Shown here: one piece after another, positions 8,039-17,423 of the stretch
Layout: each line of letters begins with the position of its first letter
Position numbering within the stretch: position 1 is the stretch's first letter
Assembly: GCA_937927415.1 (NCBI GenBank)
Contig: CALBDS010000032.1
Coordinates: 1-64,000 of the forward strand
Length of the DNA: 64,000 nt
DNA from: an uncultured Rhodospirillaceae bacterium
GTDB lineage: Bacteria; Pseudomonadota; Alphaproteobacteria; Azospirillales; Azospirillaceae
Reading direction: 5' to 3'
The notes under the pieces: model-generated
Database searches by the model: none
Told to the model about the DNA's origin: nothing
What the model saw: the letters and a program-made list of their open reading frames with translations, nothing else
Position numbers and translations under genes: made by a program

Positions 8039-9292
8039 CTATGTGGGGGGCGGGGGGACCGGATCAAGGGTTTTGGGGGGGCCGGTTTCGCTCCCTCCGT
8101 CGTCCGGGGGGCCGTCCAGCCGCACGCCCAGCGCGGCGAGCGCCCGGCGGACGGGCACGGCGGGCACCAGTCCCACCCCGTCGGGCGGGCCGGTGACGAC
8201 GGCCAGAACGGCACCGCTGCCGTCCAGCAGCGGCGTCCCCGGCACAGCGTCCCGCCGGTGTCCGCCGAGATCGGCCATCAGCCGGAGGCCGCCGTCCTGC
8301 CCGCGCCATTCGGCCAGCAGGCCGGGCACCCGCCCGCCCCCGGTACCCGCCGCCGAGAGCGGCGTGCTGACCGGCGGACGGGGCCGGGTGGACAGGGCCG
8401 GGGCGGGCAAGGGCCGATCGTCGGCCAGCCGAACGAGCATCAGGCCCAGCGCCGGGGCGGTGCGCTCCACCACCCCCGGCACGCGGCTCCCGCCGATGCC
8501 CACCGCCACCTCGGCCTGCGCGCCGGTGCCCGCGGCCACCAGCACCGGGCGTCCGTTGAGCCGGCCCACCACCACGCCGCGCCCGTTGCCGACCGGCACC
8601 ACCGCGTCGGCGGCATCGGCGGTGCGGTCCGGGGTTTCCAGCCGCGGCGCCCGATCCAGCGGCGGCGGCAGGGCGGCGGCGGTGCGGGCCAAGGCCCGGC
8701 GGAACCCGGCGTCGGCGGCCAGCATCCCGGCGGCGTCGGCCACCGCGTTTTCCAGCAGCACCGCGTCGCCTTCCGGCGTGGCGCCCACCTCGGCCCGTCC
8801 GCGGGTGACGGTCTGGTGCAGCGGGCCGTGGGGACCGGCCAGGGTCCAGGCAACCGTGACCTCCGCCACGCCGCTTTCCCCCAGCGGGCTGCCGGTCAGC
8901 CAGCTCTTGCGCCGGCACAACTCCAGGAACAGCCCCGACACCCGTCCGGTCAGCGTCAAGGGCGCGGCGACGGGGCTGTCCGGGCCGGCAAGGGTCATTC
9001 CGGATTCGGTCAAGGCATCGTTGACCACCCGCAACAAAGACGTTCCGTCACCGAAACGGCTTTGCGTCCACAAAATCCGGTCATAGGGCGGGGCGCAGTC
9101 CAACCCGAACACCGCCCGGCCCACCAGCGCCCCGCGGCGGATGCCGGTCAGGGAGATGGGCGCCAGCCGCACCGGCACCGCCGCCGGTTCCGGTGCGGAT
9201 TCCAGGAGGACCGGATCGCCGCCGGGGGGCAAGGCGGGGCCGCAGGCGGCGAGCAGCAGGGCAACCGCCGGTCCCCAGCCCCCTCCCCTCAT
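8039..9292 (-). CDS. Predicted lipoprotein with degenerate trypsin-like domain
   Basis: This 417-residue exported protein begins with a hydrophobic signal ending in LLLAAC (lipobox, C17), so it is probably lipid-anchored. The middle and C-terminal regions recall an S1 trypsin-like fold: GRGVVVGRLNGRPVLVAAG resembles the strand and His loop, and GTPLLDGSGAVLAVVTG resembles GNSGGPVLD..G. The catalytic His, Asp and Ser are not seen in place; the Ser position reads as Thr/Pro. The protein is therefore probably a non-proteolytic binding module. Composition is extremely Ala/Gly/Pro-rich. It may be cotranscribed with pyrF-trpF, whose last gene ends 33 bp upstream of it. Confidence 0.7.
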   Translation of the reverse strand: MRGGGWGPAVALLLAACGPALPPGGDPVLLESAPEPAAVPVRLAPISLTGIRRGALVGRAVFGLDCAPPYDRILWTQSRFGDGTSLLRVVNDALTESGMTLAGPDSPVAAPLTLTGRVSGLFLELCRRKSWLTGSPLGESGVAEVTVAWTLAGPHGPLHQTVTRGRAEVGATPEGDAVLLENAVADAAGMLAADAGFRRALARTAAALPPPLDRAPRLETPDRTADAADAVVPVGNGRGVVVGRLNGRPVLVAAGTGAQAEVAVGIGGSRVPGVVERTAPALGLMLVRLADDRPLPAPALSTRPRPPVSTPLSAAGTGGGRVPGLLAEWRGQDGGLRLMADLGGHRRDAVPGTPLLDGSGAVLAVVTGPPDGVGLVPAVPVRRALAALGVRLDGPPDDGGSETGPPKTLDPVPPPPT

Positions 9293-9325
9293 GGCCCTTC
9301 TCCCTTTACGGCCTGTCCTTGGGCG

Positions 9326-9967
9326 TCAGAGCGCCGCCACGGCGTCGAGGAAGGCGCGGATCCGGGCCGGATCCTTGTGGCCCGGCCGGTCCTCCACGCC
9401 CGATGACACGTCCACCGCGGGGGCGCCGGTGGTGCGCACCGCCTCGGCCACGTTGCCGGGGTTGAGGCCGCCTGACAGCATCCACGGCAGCGGCCACGTC
9501 CGGCCCCGCAGCAGCGTCCAGTCGAACGCCACCCCGTTGCCGCCGGGCAGGACCGACGCGGCCGGCGGCGGCGCGTCGAACAGCAGCCGGTCGGCCGCCC
9601 CGGCGAAGGTCAGGGCATGATCCAGATCGGCCGGGGATCCGACCTTGAGCGCCTTCATCACCGGGATGGCGAAGCGCGCCTTGATGGCCGCCACCCGCTC
9701 CGGCGTTTCTTTGCCGTGCACCTGGATCAGGTCCAGCGGCACCACGCCCGTCACCGCGTCCAGCACGTCGTCGGTGGGGTCCACGAACAGCCCCACCGTG
9801 CGCACGCCGGTGGGCACCAGCCGGGCCATTTCCCCGGCCATGGCCGGGGCGACGTTGCGCGGCGAGCGGGGGAAGAACACGAAGCCCACCCAGCGGGCGC
9901 CGCCGTCCACCGCCGCCCTCAGCGACACCGGCTCGCTGATGCCGCAGATCTTGGCCTGGACGCTCAC
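9326..9967 (-). CDS. trpF: Phosphoribosylanthranilate isomerase
   Basis: This 213-residue TIM-barrel enzyme of tryptophan synthesis converts N-(5'-phosphoribosyl)anthranilate to the ribulose form. KICGISEP at the start holds the catalytic Cys, and LIQVHGKE, LLFDAP and WMLSGGLNPGNV with VDVSSGVE are family motifs. The start is GTG at 9967, sharing GTGA with the pyrF stop codon, so translation of the two is coupled. The pyrF-trpF pairing is usual in alphaproteobacteria. The protein ends near RIRAFLDAV as expected. Confidence 0.95.
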   Translation of the reverse strand: MSVQAKICGISEPVSLRAAVDGGARWVGFVFFPRSPRNVAPAMAGEMARLVPTGVRTVGLFVDPTDDVLDAVTGVVPLDLIQVHGKETPERVAAIKARFAIPVMKALKVGSPADLDHALTFAGAADRLLFDAPPPAASVLPGGNGVAFDWTLLRGRTWPLPWMLSGGLNPGNVAEAVRTTGAPAVDVSSGVEDRPGHKDPARIRAFLDAVAAL

Positions 9968-10671
9968 AGCCCCAGCTCCGCGTTGATGCGGCGGGCGGCG
10001 TCGGCTGGGGTGGGGTCGGCGGTGATGGGACGCCCGATCACCAGTTGGCTCGCCCCCGCCGCCATGGCCTGGGCCGGGGTCATGATGCGCTTCTGGTCGT
10101 TGACCGCGGACCAGGCGGGGCGGATGCCCGGCACCATCAGGATGAAATCCGGGCCGCAGGCGGCGCGCAGGGCCGCCACCTCGTTGGGGGAGCACACCAC
10201 ACCGTCCAGCCCGCAGTCGCGGGCCAGCCGGGCCAGCCGCTCCACCTGTGCGGCCACGGGCGTGGACTGTCCCACGGCTTCCAGGTCGCCGTCGTCCAGG
10301 CTGGTCAGCACCGTCACCCCCAGAATGCGCGGGCGGCCGGCCCCGCCGGCGGCGGCGGCTTCCGCCGCGGCGCGCATCATCGCCGGCCCGCCGGAGGTGT
10401 GGATGGTCATGAACGCCGGCTTCAGCGGCAGGGCGGCGCGCACGCCCGCCCCCACCGTGTTGGGGATGTCGTGCAGCTTGAGGTCGAGGAAGAACGGCAC
10501 CTCCGAGTCGCCGCCCAGAACGGCGCGCACGCCCGCCGGCCCCTGGGCCACGAAGAACTCCAGCCCCAGCTTGACCCCGCCGACCAGCCCGGCCAGCCCC
10601 TGGGCCAGCGTGCGGGCGGTGTCCACCGCGGTGGTGTCGATGGAAACGAAGACGGGGTTGGCGGCGGTCAT
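9964..10671 (-). CDS. pyrF: Orotidine 5'-phosphate decarboxylase
   Basis: This 235-residue TIM-barrel enzyme catalyses the last step of UMP synthesis. The catalytic motif FFLDLKLHDIPNTV carries the Asp-Lys-Asp network. VKLGLEFF near residue 35 and VIGRPIT near the C-terminus bind substrate and phosphate. It is the first gene of a coupled pair with trpF (4-bp overlap). The promoter must lie in the short region shared with the divergent glycosidase gene at 10788. Confidence 0.96.
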   Translation of the reverse strand: MTAANPVFVSIDTTAVDTARTLAQGLAGLVGGVKLGLEFFVAQGPAGVRAVLGGDSEVPFFLDLKLHDIPNTVGAGVRAALPLKPAFMTIHTSGGPAMMRAAAEAAAAGGAGRPRILGVTVLTSLDDGDLEAVGQSTPVAAQVERLARLARDCGLDGVVCSPNEVAALRAACGPDFILMVPGIRPAWSAVNDQKRIMTPAQAMAAGASQLVIGRPITADPTPADAARRINAELGL

Positions 10672-10787
10672 GGCGCGTCACACATGGGTTGATGGATAGG
10701 GGTGCGCCACCCTATCAGCGCGCGCGGCGGATGGGGAGGGTGTATGCTGCAACGTCCCTACCAACTGTCTTTTTGGGAGGCCGCGCC

Positions 10788-12125
10788 ATGCCCGATCCGA
10801 CCTTTCCCCCCGGCTTCCTGTGGGGAGCCTCCACCTCCGCCTATCAGATCGAGGGGGCGGCGGCCGCGGACGGGCGCGCACCCAGCATCTGGGACAGCTT
10901 TTGCCGGCTGAAAGGGCGGGTGGACAACGGCGACACCGGCGATGTGGCGTGCGACCATTACCACCGCTGGGCGGAGGATGTGGCGCTGATGGCACGGCTG
11001 GGGCTGGGGGCCTACCGCTTTTCCATCGCGTGGCCGCGGGTGCTGCCGCGCGGGCGGGGGCTGGTGAACGGGCCGGGGCTGGATTTCTATGACCGGCTGG
11101 TGGATGGTCTGCTGGACAAGGGCATCGAGCCGTGGGCCTGCCTCTACCACTGGGATCTGCCGCAGGCGCTGGACGATCTCGGCGGCTGGCTCAGCCGCGA
11201 CGCGGCGGGGTGGTTCGCCGACTACGCCACCGTCGTTGCCCGCCGCCTGGGGGACCGGGTGCGCCACTGGGCGACCGTCAACGAGGCGTCGGTCCACACG
11301 CTGTTTGGCTACGCGCTGGGCTGGGGTGCCCCCAGCATCGCCGACAAGGCGGCGCACCTGAAGGCGATCCACCACATCAACCTTGCCCACGGCGACGCGG
11401 TGGCGGTGCTGCGCGCCCATGTGCCGGGGGCACGGCTGGGCGCCATCCACAGTTGGCAGCCCTGCCGCGCGGAGGGGCCGGAGCACGCCGAGGCCGCCGC
11501 CCTGTTCGATGAGCTGTGGAACCGCTGCTTTCCCGATCCGCAGATCCTGGGCCATTACCCGCCGCGCATCGCGCAGGCCATCGAACCCTTTGTGCAGGCG
11601 GGCGACATGGCGCGCATCGCCCGGCGGCTGGACTGGTTCGGAGTCAACCATTACGCCCCGGTCTATGCTGCGGGCAACGACTGGTCGGTGTGGCGCTGCG
11701 GCTTCGGGTCGCCGCCGCCGGAGATGCCTCGCACGGACGTGGGGTGGCCGCTGGACCACAGCGCCCTGTACGAGACGCTGACGGTGCTGACCCGCACCTA
11801 CGGCCTGCCGGTCTATGTCACGGAGAACGGTTACGGCAGCAAGCAGCCGGAAGCCCCCGACGCGCAGGGCCGCGTCCACGATCCCGCCCGTCTGTCCTAT
11901 CTGCAGGGGGCTGTGGCGGAAATGGCCCGTGCGCTGGGCGACGGGGCCGATGTGCGGGGGTATTTCGTGTGGTCGCTGCTGGACAATTTCGAATGGGGCG
12001 GCGGCTACGGCAACCGGTTCGGCATCGTCCACGTGGATTTCGCCACCCAGGCCCGGACCGTGAAGGAATCGGGCCTGTGGTACGCGGAGCTGATCCGGCG
12101 GGCGGGGCAGGCACCCGCCGGATGA
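10788..12125 (+). CDS. Family 1 glycoside hydrolase (beta-glucosidase type)
   Basis: This 445-residue cytoplasmic retaining glycosidase of family GH1 opens with FLWGASTSAYQIEGAA. The acid/base is E166 in TVNEASVH, where the normal NEP reads NEA. The nucleophile is E346 in YVTENGYG, and the aglycone/glycone residues HWDLPQAL and WSLLDNFEWGGGY are intact. Catalysis should be preserved; the Pro-to-Ala change next to the acid/base is unusual. A second, only moderately similar GH1 gene lies at 26763-28094. No transporter or regulator accompanies it, so the substrate is unknown. It converges tail to tail with the reductase gene, with 6 bp between. Confidence 0.92.
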   Translation: MPDPTFPPGFLWGASTSAYQIEGAAAADGRAPSIWDSFCRLKGRVDNGDTGDVACDHYHRWAEDVALMARLGLGAYRFSIAWPRVLPRGRGLVNGPGLDFYDRLVDGLLDKGIEPWACLYHWDLPQALDDLGGWLSRDAAGWFADYATVVARRLGDRVRHWATVNEASVHTLFGYALGWGAPSIADKAAHLKAIHHINLAHGDAVAVLRAHVPGARLGAIHSWQPCRAEGPEHAEAAALFDELWNRCFPDPQILGHYPPRIAQAIEPFVQAGDMARIARRLDWFGVNHYAPVYAAGNDWSVWRCGFGSPPPEMPRTDVGWPLDHSALYETLTVLTRTYGLPVYVTENGYGSKQPEAPDAQGRVHDPARLSYLQGAVAEMARALGDGADVRGYFVWSLLDNFEWGGGYGNRFGIVHVDFATQARTVKESGLWYAELIRRAGQAPAG

Positions 12126-12131
12126 GGGGGG

Positions 12132-12905
12132 TTACCGCTCGACGAACGCCTTTTCGATCACATAGTCGCCGGGTTCGCCGTGGTTGCCCATGACGTAGCC
12201 GCGGTCGTCGAGGATGTTGCACGTCTCGTCCAGCATGGCGGGGCTGCCGCAGATCATCACGCGGTCGGTTTCGCGGTTCAGGTCCGGCAGGCCGGTCAGC
12301 CGCGCCAGCTCGCCCGAGCGGATCAGGTCGGTGATGCGGCCCTGGGTGTGATAGGCCTCGCGCGTCACGCTGGGCACATAGATCAGCTTGTCCCGCACCA
12401 CCTCGCCGAAGAACTCGTTTTGCGGCAGATGGCTGGTGATCATCTCCTGATAGGCCAGTTCGTTGACGAAGCGGCAGGTGTGGGTCAGCACCACCTTGTC
12501 GAACCGCTCATAAACCTCGGGATCCTTGATGATGCTCAGGAACGGGGCCAGCCCGGTGCCGGTGCTGAACAGGTAGAGGTGCTTGCCCGGCAGCAGGTTG
12601 TCGGCCACCAGCGTGCCCGTGGGCTTGCGGTTGACCAGAACCGTGTCGCCTTCCTTCAGGTGCTGCAGGCGCGAGGTCAGGGGGCCGTTGGGCACCTTGA
12701 TGCTGAAGAATTCCAGATGTTCTTCGTAATTGGCGCTGGCGATGCTGTAGGCGCGCAGCAGCGGGCGGCCGTCCACCTCCAGCCCGATCATGGTGAAATG
12801 ACCGTTGTGGAAGCGGAAAGAGGGGTCGCGGGTGGTCTGGAACGTGAACAGAGTGTCGTTCCAGTGGTGAACCCGCAGCACGCGTTCCTTGATCAGATTG
12901 CTCAT
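12132..12905 (-). CDS. fpr: Ferredoxin--NADP reductase (bacterial Fpr type)
   Basis: This 257-residue FAD enzyme moves electrons between NADPH and ferredoxin or flavodoxin, often during oxidative stress. RAYSIAS (FAD binding), GTGLAPFLS (NADP binding) and MICGSPAML are visible, and the C-terminal EKAFVER matches the alphaproteobacterial subclass. The gene is monocistronic, with 258 bp of upstream space that should hold its promoter; no operator was recognised there. Confidence 0.95.
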   Translation of the reverse strand: MSNLIKERVLRVHHWNDTLFTFQTTRDPSFRFHNGHFTMIGLEVDGRPLLRAYSIASANYEEHLEFFSIKVPNGPLTSRLQHLKEGDTVLVNRKPTGTLVADNLLPGKHLYLFSTGTGLAPFLSIIKDPEVYERFDKVVLTHTCRFVNELAYQEMITSHLPQNEFFGEVVRDKLIYVPSVTREAYHTQGRITDLIRSGELARLTGLPDLNRETDRVMICGSPAMLDETCNILDDRGYVMGNHGEPGDYVIEKAFVER

Positions 12906-13164
12906 GATGCCCTTCGCCAGTCGCTCCGAAACCTCGGCCGATGCCTTATCACGGTCCTATCGGCATCGTGGGATTACCCTGTCCGCCCGTCCGCTGCCAA
13001 TGAAAATCGACAATGCCAGACATGTGAATTCAGGATAATCACATGATTAGTGCGTTAAACAGTGGGGACTTTCCCCGATGCGGTCCCGTTTTCCGTGCCG
13101 GGCGGCTCTCTACGCCAGCGGGCGGCGGCGGGCTTTGACAGAAGTCATTTTGCCCGCACCTTTT

Positions 13165-14619
13165 TCATTCGCCGGGCGCGGGGGCGAACAGATAGGGCGA
13201 CAGACCGCGCAGGTTCTCATCGACGATCAGCCGGTGGTTGAGCGGCGGGAAGGCCCGCTGGGAACAGTCGTGGCGCGGGCACAGCCGGCAATTGACGCCG
13301 ATGGGCGTGGCCGCTTCGGTGTGTTCCAGGTCGATGCCGTCGGCATAGGTCAACAGCCCGGCGTGCGCAATGTCACAGCCCAGCGCGATGGCGAAATGCT
13401 GCGGCGGGCTGCGGTGGCTGCCACCCGCCTTGACCGCCGTGCGGGCCAGCGAGAAATAGGTGGTGCCGTCGGGCATCTGCGCCACCTGGGTGTGGATCTT
13501 GCCCGGCGTGCGGAACGCCTCGTACACGATCCAGCGGGGGCAGCCGCCGCCAAAACGGGCGAAATGAAAGCCCGCCCCGGAAAAACGCTTGGACACGTTG
13601 CCCGCACTGTCCACCCGGATCAGGAAGAACGGCACGCCCTTGGCGCCCGGCCGCTGCAAGGTGGTCAGCCGGTGGCACACCTGCTCGAACGAGGCGTCGA
13701 ACCGACGCCGCAGAATATCGATGTCGTAGCGGACCTGCCGCGCGCCCTCCAGGAAGCGGTCATAAGGCATCAGCACCGCCCCGGCGAAGTAATTGGTCAG
13801 GCCGATGCGGGCCAGCCGTTTGGATTCGTCCCCCGACAGCGCCGCCCCATCCACGATGGCGTTCAGGATGTCGCGGTGGCGCAGCAGCGCCAGTTGCCCG
13901 GCCAACTGGAAGATGCGCCCCGACGGCGCCAGCATTTCCGACAGCAGGATGCGGCGCCCGTGGCGGTCGAAACGGCGGACGGCGTAGCCCATCACCTCCT
14001 GCGGCATCAGGCGCACGCGCACCCCGTGTTCGGCGTGCAGCCACGCCACCAGCCCGCTGTATAGGTCGCCGCGCTCCAGCTTGGCGTCCTTCCACAACGC
14101 CTCCGCCGCTTCCTCCAGGTCGGGGAAGTGGTTGTGGTGGGCGTGGAAGAAATCCCGCGCCTCGTCCACCGGAAAGGCCGCGGCCCCGGTCAGGGCGGGC
14201 TTGTCGCGGTCGGCCATGCGCTCGGTCAGGGCCTGGAAATCGTCGCGCTGGCCGCGGAAGGCACGGTAGAGCGTGACCACCGCCTGCCCCAGCGTCGGGG
14301 CCACGGCGGCCAGTTCCTTGAAATCCTGGTTCTTGATGTCGGAACCGTCGAACAGCGGGTCGGCGAACACCTCGCGCAGGCCCGCCACCAGCCGGCTTTC
14401 CTCGTCCTCGGCGAACGACTGGAGATCGACGCCGAAGCTTTGCCCCAGCTTCAAGAGCAGCGTCACCGTCACCGGGCGCTGGTTGTGTTCGATGAGGTTG
14501 AGATAGCTGGGGGAGATGCCCAACTGCTCGGCCATCTGCGCCTGGGTCAGCCCGTGGTCGCGGCGCAGCCGCCGCACCTTCGGCCCCAGCATCGCCTTTT
14601 TCTCCGCCACGCCGGCCAT
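13165..14619 (-). CDS. ScfR/RamB-family transcriptional regulator of short-chain acyl metabolism
   Basis: This 484-residue regulator has an N-terminal XRE helix-turn-helix (about 13-65, with LGISPSYLNLIEHNQRP), a central IrrE-like domain in which no HExxH zinc motif is seen, and a C-terminal part with the conserved cysteine cluster NCRLCPRHDCSQRAFPP. This architecture is that of RamB, PrpR, MccR and PccR, which sense acyl-CoA-type signals. Its gene is divergent from aceA across 200 bp containing repeated TTTAC sites, so it very probably controls isocitrate lyase and its own transcription. Whether it activates or represses cannot be read from sequence. Confidence 0.88.
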   Translation of the reverse strand: MAGVAEKKAMLGPKVRRLRRDHGLTQAQMAEQLGISPSYLNLIEHNQRPVTVTLLLKLGQSFGVDLQSFAEDEESRLVAGLREVFADPLFDGSDIKNQDFKELAAVAPTLGQAVVTLYRAFRGQRDDFQALTERMADRDKPALTGAAAFPVDEARDFFHAHHNHFPDLEEAAEALWKDAKLERGDLYSGLVAWLHAEHGVRVRLMPQEVMGYAVRRFDRHGRRILLSEMLAPSGRIFQLAGQLALLRHRDILNAIVDGAALSGDESKRLARIGLTNYFAGAVLMPYDRFLEGARQVRYDIDILRRRFDASFEQVCHRLTTLQRPGAKGVPFFLIRVDSAGNVSKRFSGAGFHFARFGGGCPRWIVYEAFRTPGKIHTQVAQMPDGTTYFSLARTAVKAGGSHRSPPQHFAIALGCDIAHAGLLTYADGIDLEHTEAATPIGVNCRLCPRHDCSQRAFPPLNHRLIVDENLRGLSPYLFAPAPGE

Positions 14620-14651
14620 ATCGTCCGCCGGGGGATCGCCCGGCCCTTTTC

Positions 14652-14720
14652 TTTACAGGATTTACGGATTTACAAGAGTCACGCACAGGTACTTTACAAA
14701 CAGACTACTTTACAAACAAG
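14652..14720. promoter_or_regulatory. Repeated TTTAC sites between scfR and aceA (putative ScfR operator)
   Basis: TACTTTACAAACA occurs twice, at 14690-14702 and 14706-14718, a spacing of 16 bp. Three further TTTAC cores lie at 14652, 14661 and 14669. TTTACAAA differs by one base from the TTTGCAAA core known for corynebacterial RamB. The position between the divergent regulator and aceA fits an operator. Confidence 0.6.
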
Positions 14721-14821
14721 CACTTATTGCGTCTGCGTCCGCCCACCTCTACCTTGTCAATCAAGCACTGCGACGCAAAACGCAGACCTCCCAAAGACAG
14801 CTTCAGCACAAGGACATTGCC

Positions 14822-16099
<1,278 letters not shown>

Positions 16100-16275
16100 T
16101 GTCATCACCGGCCGGTCCCGCCTCAAGGACCGGCCGGGCCTCCATCCTGAGATGATGGCAAAGGCCGGACCCGATGGGCGCGTCGGGTCCGGTTCCTTAT
16201 GCCCGACGGTCTCACGCCGGTGGGCGCTCCATATGGCGTGAGAGGCGGAAACTTGAGGCTGACGCTTTTGACTTG

Positions 16276-16306
16276 ACGGCCAGGGGGGCACCCCTGGCCG
16301 TTTTTT
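16276..16306 (+). terminator. Rho-independent terminator downstream of aceA
   Basis: A stem of 10-11 bp (16276-16286 with 16291-16301, loop GGCA) is followed by a run of T. It lies 177 bp past the aceA stop. A second GC hairpin at about 16164-16191 lies between. The remainder of the 673-bp gap (16307-16772) is partly AT-rich near 16380-16435 and should carry the promoter of the next gene; no gene was seen in it. Confidence 0.85.
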
Positions 16307-16772
16307 CGTCCGGCGAAGCCGCGTTTTTGCCGGACTTGCGGCAAATGCCCTGCGTCTGGAACATGGCAACATTGCGTCAAAACGGAAATTACCGCGCTGT
16401 CAAGCGTATTCTTTTGTTATAAATCAGTGCTTTAGTTCCTATTCGCGTCCGTGGTGGCATCACCAAAGACCCTTTGCACCGCACCAATCGGGTGTTGACA
16501 GAGCGCAGTGTTACAGCCACTTCTTACCCATGCTGAAAACACGCCATTCGGGGCGCGTCCGCCCCTTTACCGACAGCGCCGCCCGGCGCCGGTGAAGGAT
16601 CTGCGCGTTCGCCCGCGTGCTCTCTGTCCGGTGCTGCTTGCTGCGGCTCGCGGATGCCGGGTGCGCGCCGGATGACACTTCCGACCTTGACGGGCTGGTA
16701 TGGGCTTGCCGCGGTTTTTCGCGCAGGTTCCGTGTCTGCCTCCCCAGGATCAACCATTAAGGACAGACACGC

Positions 16773-17336
16773 ATGGATCACTACCTCACCGGAAAGACGA
16801 TTGCCATCCTCGTTGCCAACGGCTTCGAGGAAACCGAGATGACCGAACCGCAGCGCGCCCTGCTGAAGGCCGGTGCTACCCTGCGGACCATCTCGACCGA
16901 ATCGGGTCTGGTGAACGGTTGGATGGGCAAGGGCTGGGGCCATTATTTCCCGGTCGATAAGCTGCTGGGCGAAGCCCTGGGGTCCGACTTCGACATGCTG
17001 CTTCTGCCGGGCGGCGAACGCTCCATCGCCAAGCTGCAGCAGTCGGCGCACACCCGCCGCATCGTCGGTCACTTCCTCGATGCCGGCAAGCCGATCGCCG
17101 CCATCAACCACGGCATCCAGCTCATGGCGGTGCCGGGCAAGATGCGCGGGCGTCAGGTGACGGCCATGGACATCTCCAAGGACGCGGTGGAAGCCGCCGG
17201 CGGCCAGACCGTCGATGAAGCCGTGGTGGTGGATGCCAACACCGTGAGCGCCCGTTCGGTCGAGGATCTGCCGGTGTTCATCGAACAGATGCTCAAGCTG
17301 TTCGGCGACGCGGCCCAGGTTAGCAAGGCAGCCTGA
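16773..17336 (+). CDS. DJ-1/PfpI superfamily protein lacking the nucleophilic cysteine
   Basis: This 187-residue flavodoxin-like protein has the DJ-1/PfpI layout: IAILVANGFEETEM with the conserved Glu (E19/E20), MLLLPGG before the elbow, and AAINHGIQL at the nucleophile elbow. In active relatives (proteases, glyoxalases, chaperones) the elbow reads A-I-C-H-G; here the cysteine is Asn112, with the neighbouring His113 kept. Cysteine-based chemistry is therefore not expected. A bidirectional terminator follows it directly. The function is unknown. Confidence 0.85.
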   Translation: MDHYLTGKTIAILVANGFEETEMTEPQRALLKAGATLRTISTESGLVNGWMGKGWGHYFPVDKLLGEALGSDFDMLLLPGGERSIAKLQQSAHTRRIVGHFLDAGKPIAAINHGIQLMAVPGKMRGRQVTAMDISKDAVEAAGGQTVDEAVVVDANTVSARSVEDLPVFIEQMLKLFGDAAQVSKAA

Positions 17337-17372
17337 CCGCTCCATCCAGCGGTTTCCAGGTTGACGAAGAAA

Positions 17373-17405
17373 AGGGGCGGTCCCATCGGGGGCCGCCCCT
17401 TTTTG
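17373..17405. terminator. Bidirectional terminator between DJ-1-like gene and tpsB-like gene
   Basis: An 8-bp stem (17373-17380 with 17393-17400) is flanked by A-run and T-run, so it can stop transcription from both sides. It sits between two convergent genes. Confidence 0.85.
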
Positions 17406-17423
17406 CTGTGCGGGATGGCGTTT

